Shown here: one piece after another, positions 53,546 to 63,800 of the stretch
Layout of the letters: the number at the start of each line of letters is the position of its first letter
Numbering within the stretch: position 1 is the first letter of the stretch
Source of the DNA: Prorocentrum cordatum
Lineage: Eukaryota > Sar > Dinophyceae > Prorocentrales > Prorocentraceae
DNA: 64,000 bases
NCBI GenBank assembly: GCA_963575745.1
Contig: CAUYUJ010017815.1
Coordinates: 736,765 to 800,764, forward strand
Direction of reading: 5' to 3'
Made by a program: the position numbers and the translations under genes
Notes under the pieces: generated by a model
The model's input: only the letters and a program-made list of their open reading frames with translations
Databases searched by the model: none
Told to the model about the DNA's origin: nothing

Positions 53546-54036
53546 ATGGTTATTTTGGCCAAAGCCTCTCAGCAGCGAGCGACAGCTCTGTTGTTCGAGC
53601 TGGTTCGGCGTGTTCCCTCCAGCCTGAAGTTGCAGGATCCGCTTCTTGTGCTTGAGAGGATGGTGCAGGAGGGCGCTGGTGATGCGCGCCGAATGTTTGA
53701 TCGTCATGATGTTCATCGCTCAGTTGATGATCGCAAGGCCTGACGTGCCTGGGGTGCACATCGGCAGACAGAGCTATCCCAGAGCTGTCCGACGAAGTGG
53801 CCCGCTTCAACGGCATGCTGGCCAAGCTCTCGCAGGCGCTGGGTGTGTCTGGCGTGGCGGATGAGGTGGTCGACTGGCTGCTGGGGGCGTCGCCTACTTT
53901 GCCTGCTTTGCTGTCGGGGCAGACGCCACATGACCTCGACGTCCTCAGGCGCAACACCGCAGGGCTCGACCGCGTCATGGCCCGCCCCGCGTGCCCTCCC
54001 CTCCGCGCAGCGCAGGCGCAGGCTCGGCGCGCGGCT
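53546..54036 (+). pseudogene. possible gene fragment, unknown
   Basis: Two plus frames look protein-like and follow each other. 53546-53700 reads MVILAKASQQRATALLFELV, VPSSLKLQDPLLVLERMVQE. From 53740 another frame reads DRAIPELSDEVARFNGML, AKLSQALGVSGVADEVVDWLL, PTLPALLSGQTPHDLDVLRR and NTAGLDRVMARPACPPL. A frameshift near 53710-53740, or an intron, would be needed to join them. The frame then runs into the 28-C tract. No domain is recognised. The helical, leucine-rich character is compatible with many proteins. Confidence 0.3.
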
Positions 54037-54038
54037 TT

Positions 54039-54066
54039 CCCCCCCCCCCCCCCCCCCCCCCCCCCC
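54039..54066. repeat. homopolymer, 28 C
   Basis: Uninterrupted run of 28 C, the longest homopolymer in the window. Its length is unreliable with any sequencing method, so frames across it are not dependable. Confidence 0.95.
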
Positions 54067-54098
54067 ACTCCCCGCGCGGCGAATGGCCCCGTGTGTTG

Positions 54099-54202
54099 GA
54101 CTGGTCCTGCGCTCGCCGACTTCGACGACGACGCGTCGTCCGTGCACGACGACTGGTCCTGCGCTCGCCGACTTCGACGACGACGCGTCGTCCGTGCACG
54201 AC
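54099..54202 (+). repeat. perfect 52-bp tandem duplication
   Basis: 54099-54150 and 54151-54202 are identical (start GACTGGTCCTGCGCTCGCCG). As 52 is not a multiple of three, the reading frame changes between copies. Confidence 0.95.
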
Positions 54203-54754
54203 GACGCGTGCCGCAGCTCGGGGCCCAAAGGCCATCGGAAGCCTTCCCCGCAGCCGTTCGACAACCGCAAGCGGCGCGTGCGATCACGTGGCTCCTCGTC
54301 CAACCTCAAGGCAAGCACCAACTCTCATGTCCGTGACGATCAACACTCCGGAAGTGCACGGCGTGGACTACAAGCCGATGTAATGACTGCACTTGTCTTT
54401 TTCCCCGTTCGTGCCCTTCGTGGAGTTCCGGCCCCTCTCTGTGGTTGCTGTCGCCGTCGAGTTCCACGTGGAGATTCGCAGGACCTTCTGCGTGTGTGAA
54501 TGTATATTGTTGATGTTGAAAACCCTCCTCCACCTCTCCAATTCCCCCTCCCTCTCCAGCCCCCGCCAGATGAGGGGGAGATGGCACCGAACGAAAGCGA
54601 CGACGGCGGCTGGCCAGCGGCCAGCGGCACAGGCAACGGCATCCGAGAGGCCCCAGAGCCTGAACTGTGTGTGCTGTCTGTTGCTGGTCCATTCCAAGTG
54701 GTTGTGGTCCCTCCAACCTGGAGCTTCTCGACTTGGGCGGATAAACATATACCG

Positions 54755-54880
54755 ATGCCGCTACTCCGCGGACCTCTCCCGGGGTGCGTTCTGACCAAGA
54801 TTGCGAGGCGAGTCCAGCCGAGGTAACGAGGGTTGCTAAAGAGGCACAGAAAAGCGAGAACGAGGGAAGGGTAGCGGTAC
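54755..54880 (+). repeat. dispersed repeat copy B
   Basis: Counterpart of 23045-23195: CCTCTCCCGGGGTGCGTTCT and GAGGGAAGGGTAGCGGTACC at matching positions. Confidence 0.7.
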
Positions 54881-55439
54881 CACGTTGTGCTGTCTGTCTT
54901 GGAGCCTCTGGGAAAGATCCGACGAGTGCACAGCGACTCTGGCGTTGAAAAGAGGTCCAGTCAGGTAGCGACTTGCACCAGACGAACGGTGCGTGAGCAA
55001 TACGAAACGAGGAGAACAGACGAATGCCTTTAGTATCCTCTCCAGCCTCTGACAGCCAACTTCCACCCGCGTGCTCGCGCTGCACCACTCTGGGCGGAAT
55101 CAATCAGCGAGACGCGCGTGCGAGCCGGCAGACTCCGCGTGAAACGAAGGTGCTAGATGTGGCGAGGATCCGGCTACACGCAAGAGTGACCCTGGGCAAG
55201 AGTGACCCCTGGTGCGCAGACAACGGGGGGCGCAAGCGCGCAATCAGCCGCTATCGCATCACGCTCAGCGATCGGATGGACCCCGATGAGCCCGCACCAA
55301 AGGTCACTCAGGCAGGCGAAGGGTCACTCCAACGTGCAGTCGAAGGATGAGCGGCGCGGCCAGGATCCACGGCTGTACTGGACGGGGCGCGCGGCGGGAG
55401 GCCTGTATGCTGCGAGGGGGACGCAAGCTGTGCACCGAC

Positions 55440-55469
55440 ACCGGTCCTGTCGAGGCCAATCCTGGGCCC
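55440..55469 (+). other. 2A-like peptide motif (non-canonical)
   Basis: In the plus frame that is open from 55347 the residues are TGPVEANPGP. The consensus of ribosome-skipping 2A peptides is D(V/I)ExNPGP. Here Pro replaces the Asp. Several LINEs carry 2A-like motifs near the N-terminus of an ORF. In this copy the frame runs directly into the GAT array. Confidence 0.4.
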
Positions 55470-55507
55470 GCGGGGTCGGCGCACGCGCCCTCCAGGCCTG
55501 GCCTGGA

Positions 55508-55508
<1 letters not shown>

Positions 55509-55580
<72 letters not shown>

Positions 55581-55655
55581 CTGATTATGATGCTGATGAC
55601 GACGATGATGATGATGATGATGATGAGGATGATGATGATGATGATGCTGATGATG

Positions 55656-55725
<70 letters not shown>

Positions 55726-55870
55726 GGATGATGAGGATGATGAGGATGAGGATGAGGAGGAGGATGATGAGGAGGATGAGGATGAGGATGAGGATGAGGA
55801 TGAGGATGAGGAGGAGGAGGAGGAGGATGAGGATGAGGATGAGGATGAGGATGAGGAACAGGATGACGAT
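55509..55870. repeat. GAT/GAG array
   Basis: GAT units with GCT and GAC variants, grading into GATGAG and GGA. Open in all frames, so the Asp-, Met-, Ser- and His-rich ORFs are artefacts. Confidence 0.97.
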
Positions 55871-56524
55871 GGTGATGACGCACCATCATCACTAAACGGG
55901 TCCTGGAGGAGCAAGGGTCCTGGAAATTGTTGGCCGTGTTCGGGCCCCCCATGGGCTCCGGGACCGTCAACTGAAATTGCTTCGAGCGATCCCCATCCCA
56001 GAACGCGAGGCGGGCAGCCCAGGGAGCATCAGGCATCTTGGGGCCCGGCGGCCGCGGTATGCAGGGCGTGAGGAGGCGGGGCGGGAACTCTTTTTCTCTT
56101 GAACCTGAACGTTCACACCCAGCATGTCTGGAGGTGGGGGGGGATGATTAAGGACGAAGACCGGTCCTGGGGAAAGCCCTCGGGGGTCTAGGGCCCGTCT
56201 CCTTCAGCACCCCCGTCCCTTCCTGGCGAAGGAGTGGCGTGTGCACCGATCACGCTCGGAGTGCCCCTTCATCCGGGATCCCGCGACCATCCCTTGCGCA
56301 CACCTGGCATCAGCTCTTGCCCTTCTGCAGTTCGGCATTCGCACCTGGCGCCCGAGGACACTGAAGCTGAGCCCAGGATTGGCCTGGCCAAAGCCGGTAT
56401 CGGTGTAGAGGTTGCGTCCCCCCTATGCTTCCGCCACTCCCCAGATGAATGGCCCCGCTGCGATGGGATCCGCCTCGTCTCCTGTGAACCCCATTTTGCC
56501 AGAGTGTCCTCCCCTGCTATCCCC
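55871..56524. other. stretch without a supported gene
   Basis: No recognisable motif on either strand. It ends in a GGA run at 56525-56640. Confidence 0.5.
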
Positions 56525-56934
56525 AGGGGGAAGATGGAGGAAGGAGGAGGAATGGGGAGGAGGAGGAGGAGGAGGAGGAGAAGGAGGAGGAGGAGGATGA
56601 GGAGAGAGGAGGGAGGAGGGCAGGAGGGGGGAGGTGCTTGGCAACACTGCAGAAAATACCGACCTCTTTGCCGTACACCCGATTCGACCTGGCAGCGGTT
56701 CGCACCCCCAGTGGCGTGCGATCCCTTGTGCGGTGGCCCCCTGAAGGACAGGTTTCCCTGAAGGACAAGTCAAGCATTAGGTCGGGCGTGTCGCCCTACA
56801 GGCGGATCTTACCTAACAGCGAAGACTGATAGGTTTCTGAGAAGGTCAAAAGAAAGCATCATGACTCCCCAGGAGGGTCTGGGCGGCATCTGGACAGGGA
56901 TCAGCGGAAGTCGTTTTAAACAAACACTTACACA

Positions 56935-57507
56935 CTTCGTGGTCTTCGAGGTCCCAGAACTCCATTCCCGGGCCACATTCTGAATGCCCGGAACCAACTG
57001 TAGGCCTCTTCGTGCTCTTCGAGCTCCCAGAACTCCATTCCCGGGCCACATTTTGAATGCCCGGAGCAAACTGTAGGCCACTTCGTGCTCTTCGAGCTCC
57101 CAGAACTCCATTCCTGGGCCACATTTTGAATGCCCGGAGCCAACTGTAGGCCACTTCGTGGTCTTCGAGTTCCCAGAACTCCATTCCCGGGCCACATTTT
57201 GAATGCCCGGAGCAAACTGTAGGCCACTTCGTGCTCTTCGAGCTCCCAGAACTCCATTCCTGGCCCACATTTTGAATGCTCGGAGCCAACTGTAGGCCAC
57301 TTCGTGGTCTTCGAGTTCCCAGAACTCCATTCCTGGGCATGATTTTGAATGCCCGGAGCCAACTGTAGCTGTAGGCCACTTCGTGGTCTTCGAGTTCCCA
57401 GAACTCCATTCCTGGGCATGATTTTGAATGCCTCGAGCCAACTGCAGGCCACTTCGTGTTCTTCGAGTTCCCAGAACTCCATTCCCGGGCCAAATTTTGA
57501 ATGCTGA
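56935..57507. repeat. 73-bp minisatellite, 8 copies
   Basis: Units start CTTCGTG at 56935, 57008, 57081, 57154, 57227, 57300, 57379 and 57452. All spacings are 73 except one of 79, caused by an extra TGTAGC. Core: TTCGAG.TCCCAGAACTCCAT, then TTTTGAATGCC.GGAGC. Identity is above 90 percent by eye. Confidence 0.97.
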
Positions 57508-58235
57508 GGCAGGCTGAGGCTGAGGCTGAGGCTGAGGCAGGGTGAGGCGGAGGCAGGCTGAGGCTGAGGCTGAGGCTGAAGGCAGACTGAGGCTGAGGCT
57601 GAAGCAGGCTGAGGCTGCGGCTGAGGCAGGCTGAGGCTGAGGCTGAGGCAGGCTGAGGCAGGCTGAGGCTGAGGCTGAGGCTGAGGCTGAGGCTGAGGCT
57701 GAGGCAGGCTGAGGCTGAGGCCGAGGCTGAAGGCAGACTGAGGCTGAGGCTGAAGAGGCTGAGGCTGAGGCTGAGGCAGGCTGAGGCTGAGGCTGAGGCA
57801 GGCTGATGCTGAGGCAGGCTGAGGCTGAGGCTGAGGCTGAGGCAGGCTGAGGCTGAGGCAGGCTGAGGCTGAGGCCGAGGCTGAAGGCAGACTGAGGCTG
57901 AGGCTGAAGCAGGCTGAGGCTGAGGCTGAGGCAGGCTGAGGCTGAGGCTGAGGCAGGCTGAGGCTGAGGCAGGCTGAGGCTGAGGCTGAGGCTGAGGCTG
58001 AGGCTGAGGCTGAGGCTGAAGGCAGACTGAGGCTGAGGCTGAAGAGGCTGAGGCTGAGGCTGAGGCAGGCTGAGGCTGAGGCTGAGGCTGAGGCTGAGGC
58101 TGAGGCTGAGGCTGAGGCCGAGGCTGAAGGCAGACTGAGGCTGAGGCTGAAGCAGGCTGAGGCTCAGGCTGAGGCAGGCTGAGGCTGAGGCTGAGGCAGG
58201 CTGAGGCTGAGGCAGGCTGAGGCTGAGGCTGTGAC
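57505..58235. repeat. GAGGCT/GAGGCA hexanucleotide array
   Basis: Hexamers GAGGCT with GAGGCAG, GAAGCAG and AAGGCAGACT variants. The phrase AAGGCAGACTGAGGCTGAGG recurs near 57579, 57731, 57884, 58019 and 58127, giving a higher-order period of about 110-150 bases. Confidence 0.96.
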
Positions 58236-58898
58236 TGCGACTGCCGTTGCCACTGCGACTGTCATCGCGAATGCGACTGCGACTGCGAGAACAACAGAAT
58301 TCTGCAACTGGATTCTCATTTGAATCTTGAGGGGAATGCTTCCAAATATGCTCCTACACATCACTGTTAGGTTGCTTTGCCGGGATAATTGGAGGAACAA
58401 TAACAAGGTTGTCAAACATGATCAACAACAATCAACATGATCAGCATCAAAAAAACGTACCCTGACTATTTTTTACTATTACTGAATACCCCTCCTGTAG
58501 AAGAACATGCCCGACTTCAGTCAAGCATGGAGAAGATAACACCCACTGGACTACAAGTCTGCGTCTTCGTCGGACCTTCGTCAGGGCACCGAGCCAACTG
58601 GCCTCTGCAGTGCGTGGGACGGTGGCACACACTTGTGCGTAGCACGTGGAATGGAACTCAGATGTGCAACCTTGGCGAGGCTTTGGAAAGAGCCAAGTGC
58701 AGCGGCTTGCTGCCCTGCGAAGTGGTCCAAGATCGCGCGGCGACGGCTGCATGCAACAATACGAGGCACCTACCCACAACCACCACCACGAGCCTGCTCG
58801 CTAAACGAGGCCATGAATGTGTCGATGCTTTGAGTAGGGCTGGGGGGTCAGGTCTGCAGAACACCCCACACGGACGTCAAGGGGCGCAATCAACCTGT

Positions 58899-59453
58899 TC
58901 AGTCAAGCTGAATTTGATGGACCACACCCGCCGTCAAGCCAAAACCTTGGACATAAGCGAATGGTTGGTTGTTGTACATCTTCACCGGCTTAACCGGCGA
59001 GGCGATTGACCACCTTGACGTCCCCTTTTTGGTGGTCTTGCAGAGAAAGTCTCTCTCTGACCCTCGGCCCCACTCAATCGATGCTAGTACTTGCCTGTTG
59101 TTTTTGCCCGCAACGCATCGCACCCAGTCGCGCGTAATGAATCCTCTGGACCGAATGCGCCAGAACACAAAGAGGACAGTGCGCCATAATCAAACGATAG
59201 TATTTGCCTTGTGCTTGAGCGGCCATGCGAACACACCTGGTGTCGTCATACCCTCGGGCTGGAAGATATGTTTGTTCCCGATGTATGCATGCAGTGTGCT
59301 TGGGCTGGGCACCATCAGCAACAGTGTCGAAATCAACGCGTGCGAGAAGCGGGATGCAGCGAGATCGATGTAGTGGTACCATGAAGCTTGCCGCAGTGGA
59401 GACAGCCAGAGCGGAACAGACGGACAACAGACAACACACCAGCGGCATCGCAA
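58899..59453 (-). pseudogene. possible PiggyBac-like transposase relic
   Basis: Two adjacent minus-strand ORFs (59190-59453 and 58899-59168) lie in the same frame, separated by a stop. They read HALISTLLLMVPSPSTLHAY, GNKHIFQPEGMTTPGVFAW, then WVRCVAGKNNRQVLASIEWG, FLCKTTKKGTSRWSIASPVK and KMYNNQ. The arrangement W-x-VRxxA...(about 35)...P-x-x-x-K-M-Y-N resembles the end of the PiggyBac family (DDE_Tnp_1_7), where W.D...V...ST precedes a cP..V..YN..MGGVD motif. The MGGVD part is missing and the catalytic Asp are not identified, so this is a tentative call. A further relic sequence may lie upstream to about 59613. Confidence 0.3.
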
Positions 59454-59613
59454 CCCAGGGGCGTGGACAACAGGCGGTCGAGCCGACTCTTCCAGACAAC
59501 TTCCAGTTCACTCTCGAGAGCTGACGCCTCCGAGATTCCCCCGGCGAGCTCCCTTCGGCTTGAGCTGAACAACTCAATTTGGCATAATACCTGGAACACA
59601 TTGCGTAGACCAA

Positions 59614-60719
59614 CGCAACATCAACGTCATGCTCAACTCAGCGTCTGGCAAACCTCAGAGCAGTGGAACTGAAAGCCGTTATCCTGCCCAGCCTTAGGCT
59701 GCCAGCACCCGTCGTGCTGCTCAGCGACGTGCTCCTTGTACCCAGTCATGCTCCTTGTACCCCGTCCTGATGGTACCCGCAGTGCTGCTCACGAGTGGAT
59801 GTAAGAGCCGTGGATGTCCGATGACAGCGGTAGTGGCCGTGATACTAGTGTTGCTAGTAGTCATTGCACATATAGCGCGAATGCAAAAGCGCGTCAGCAA
59901 ATCGGTGCGTCTTGCAGTGGCGATATACATGACGGAAAAGGTATCGGCCGTGGGCCATGGGGTGGCTCGCAGTACATTGACGACGGCTTCCAGGCCGAGC
60001 ACTGCAGTACCCCGCGAGAGCAGTTGCCGAATCCTGGTGGCCAGGGCACTCTTCCCCCGATGTCTTGTGCGCCATGCGTTCCAACTATTGAATGCAGCGA
60101 AAGCGTTTCAAATAAGCAGCTACGCGCTACGCACCAGCGCAACCGTTCCCTTGCACATGCTGTATCCCTCACCGCCGTGACGACGCACGTGTCAAACATT
60201 ACTAGCTCCGCTGCTCCGTGCATGGCCATGCACGCTCCTCGGGGGGACGCAGCTGGAGCCTCCTAGCGCCGCTGAGCGGAAAGGGCCTCGTCGTCGTCGA
60301 GGGGCAAAGGCCTCGTCGCCGTCTTTGGGCCCCAGCGTCTCCAGCAGAATACAAGTGCCCGTCTTCGGCGTGCTTCCCCGCACGCGGCGCGCAGCTCTGT
60401 CGACTCGCGCCCTCTGCGGACCCTGATCACCAGGAGCAGCGCGAGGCAAAGAGCGAGCGGCGCAGGCATGGTGTGGAGCGCCGCTCTGCGCCGGTCTTCC
60501 GTTCGTTCCTCCTGGGACCGACAGCGCCTGCTCAGGCTTCGTTGTCGGAGGGCAGCGGGCGAGCACCACGGGCAGCTCTCTGCCCCGCCCCCCTCCCCCC
60601 CGTCCGAGACAGCAGAACCCACTCTTGAAGCAGGAAAACAGGCGGTTGCCAGAACGAGTTTAGAAACGGACTCGCGAAGCGTTAGCGCGCAATCCATGTT
60701 TTGGAGAGCGCCCGGCCCA
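59614..60719. other. stretch without a supported gene
   Basis: Overlapping ORFs on both strands (for example 59755-60180 on plus, with a hydrophobic segment VVAVILVLLVVIAHIA) show no family signature. TGCTCCTTGTACCC is duplicated at about 59730 and 59749. Confidence 0.45.
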
Positions 60720-60870
60720 CGTGAAACGTTTCGGTGCGCGGCGCGAATGCGAGAACCATCTTTTGAAAACGGCGAACCCTCCACCCTTGAAACAAAAAGG
60801 AACGCGTCAAAACAATGCGCGCGACACTAAGGCGATGCCCGCACTTTGTGAAAACAAATCGCCATACATC
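60720..60870 (+). repeat. dispersed ATTTTGAAAAGG family, two diverged copies
   Basis: GTGCGCGGCGCGAATGCGAG, AACCATCTTTTGAAAACGGC (60737-60775), and a weaker copy near 60835-60880 (ACTTTGTGAAAACAAATCGC, CATACATCCGTGCAG). Related to 33180-33440. Confidence 0.6.
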
Positions 60871-63800
60871 CGTGCAGTCGGTGGAACTGTCAGGCTTGAG
60901 ATTCGCGCATAGGGGCTCTCAGGGGCGATGCTCGGATCGCCCCAGCGGCGCGTCTTGCAATGCGACGAAAGCGAGGTGCCGACACGCCAGAAAAATGAAT
61001 GGAACGCCAGCGCCCATGAGGCCCAGAAGCCGTAAAACTCTTAGCGCCTGTCGCGCCAAGCAATGTTGTTCTGGCATAGGCACCGAGTCGGCCTGGCACC
61101 GTGCCCGTGGTTGTGGTAGCCTGTCATGTTCACTGGCCAGCTCATCCTGTACTTGACCGCGGTAGTAGTAGTGCCGCGCGCGCGAGCCGCGATGTAGGCT
61201 GGCGGGCGCGCGGGGTCCTGCGCGAAAGCTGGTCCAACGCGTCGTTTGGTGGTGGTCGTGCGCCTGGTACTCGGCGGCTTGGCAAACGCGGCAGTTGGCA
61301 CGTCATTGCCAAACCTCTCGCGCATCTCGCCAGTCTAGTTTGCGGCGTTGACGGGGGCAGGCAGACCTGCTCCTCTTCGTTCCGCCGCAGTTGCCAAGCG
61401 TGCGCATGCGATCGAAGATGCTTCGCGTGTCTTGGTTACCACCTACGCGTGTACTCTCAGACGCCAGACAAGGCATCTGAGCGCGGTAGTACTGATACGG
61501 CGCGGCCGCTGCCATAGCGTAGTGGGGCGACGCCGGTGACCCGCGCAACGGCGAGCACCGCGTGAGTCGCTGGCAACGGCGAGCGCCGCGCGAGTCACCA
61601 ACAACGGCGATCGCTGCGCGCATCACCAGTAACGGCGAGCCTCGCAATGTGGAGTTGCCCCAGAAGCTGCCCCGACAACTATGCGGACATCCGATGGGAA
61701 ATGGAGCTCTGGGAGTCACCATGGTGGAGTTTCCCTCAAAATCGCCTCGAAAGCGCGCAGCGGTCGCGTCGGCTGCCGCGAAGATTGCGATGGCCACGGC
61801 GGTGGGCACCACGGACTCGGCGCTGGTCATCGCGGTGCCTCGTGTCGCGATTTCCGCCGTCACTTGTCCAGACTTTGCGCGCCGGCCCGCGGGTCGCGGC
61901 CACGCGCGCACGGTGGGCGCGCGCGCGCGGCTTGACATAGCGCGCTTTTCGGACCTGTCCCGGCGCCCGATGCCGGCGACGCCTTGTTCGCTTATGTACC
62001 CGAAGAATTGGAGGCTAGCGGTGGCGGCATCTCCCGAGGCGCGGGGGCGAGCGGTCGCAGTGTCTCCCAGGAAGTGGCAGCGAGTCGGGGTCTACGGGCG
62101 AAAAGCGTATCCCTCCGAGCTCACCATTGCCGGGCCAAGGTCGCGCGTTGCTCGCAGGGCGGTCGTGCCTGGTGAACCTCAGCATCTGGCTCGGTCGCCC
62201 ACCGTTGGCTGCTCGCACGGCCCAGCTGCGGCCAGCGCAGATCTGGCCCGCGCGCGGCGGTCGCATGTGGAGCAGAGCTTGAAGGTTCGTTCGCGTCGGC
62301 CTTCGCGTCTTATTGATCGGGCGAAGCATTCGGGCGCCCTGCTTTGGGAAAAGCTTGCCTGGGGCGCTGCCTGCCTAGAGATCAGCGGGCCAGCGCGCTG
62401 AACGTTCGGGCAGCGCGGCGCCTCCGGGCGCGCGGTCGCGCCGTCGGTCGCGCGCGCGCGATCGCCGTGGAAACTCATTTGTTGATGGTTGCGGCATTCA
62501 ACCGTGAGCGCGCCGTTTGGCCTACAACTACATGTCGACGTGCACTTCGCAATGCCGTAACTAATAAATGAATCAAATGGGAAGATCGTCGTTGTGGTAG
62601 ATATCGGGACACTCGCGCGCGTAATCGATATGCTCGCTGCAGTGGCACAGGGCATGTAGTGACTGTGGTAGTTGCGGAGATCCTCGCAGAAGCCCCCCTT
62701 CTAGATTTGGCCACGTCGGCCGAGGCCGCGTCGCATGACGGCGCAAGCCCCGTTGCGGAGCAGCCGCTGGCGGCGACCCCCAGGCTGGGCGCGCCAGGGG
62801 GCCCGTGCCCAATGACAGCGCAAGCCTTGCGGCGGCATGGCCGCTGGCAGCGGCCCCTGGGCGGGCCGCGTCAGGGGCCCCGCGCGCGCCCTGGCTCTGC
62901 TGGCCTGACCGCGCCGGCCACAAGCGAGTGGCGCGCTGCCGCGGGCGCAACAGGTCGCTCTCACTGCTGGCGCCATGGGCCCCCAGCAGGTCGCATTCCG
63001 CGCTGGCGCGAGACGCGCAGTGCACCCGCCCGTTGGCAGCCGAGCGCGCGCGCGCGCGCAAGTGGACTCGAAAATGCTCGCAGCGCCATCGACGACAATT
63101 TCTGGCGCGCACGAGCGGCATCCTTCGCGCTTCGCATCGCTGCCTGCGTCTTCGCGCCGCAAGCGCCTGCGCCCAGCTGTGCGCCATCTAACCAGCATTC
63201 GCCGATGGGGGCGAGCCCCCAGCGTCGTGCAGGATAGCCCTTGCCGGCGCTCGGCGAGCATCCCGCTCGCGGGAAAGGCGGCGCAGCCTGCCCAATGGTG
63301 ACCGCCGCGACCTGCGGCGGCGCTTCGCCAGAGGATCCGCGCCACTCGACCTGCGTCTGATGCGGGAAAGCGAATCACGGTCGCCCCGGAGGCTCCTTGT
63401 CCCGCTCGCCTGGCCGATTCGGCAGCGGGCCGCCCCCGTGCCGGCGCGGGCGAGCGAGTTGTTGCGCCAAGCAGACGCGAGCGTTGAACCGGCGACCGCC
63501 ATGGGTCGCGCAGTGCGCGGCGCGACGCGCCGCTGAGACCGCACCGCCGCGCGCGCGCGAGGAGGGCCGCGGCTGCTGCGCGCTGGCACGCACTGCCAGG
63601 CGCGCGCGCCTTGGCGGACTTGCTGGGCGGCACTGGCGATTGCTTCGCAAGTGTAAGCAAGCAGCGCCAAAGGCCGATGCCGATGAACGCGCCGACGCGC
63701 CCCTTGCCGTTGCAAGTGAACGCGGGCTGCGGGCTGGCAGGGCCGTCGCGGCCCCCCGCGGGCCGCGGTCGCAGCGCGGCCTGCGCGGCCGCGGCTGGTG

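Noticed and set aside
53544-53563. ATTTTGGCCAAAG resembling the SL end before a plus-strand ORF
   Set aside because: Only about 11 of the 15 relic positions match and the GTAG start is missing, which is within chance for this window size.
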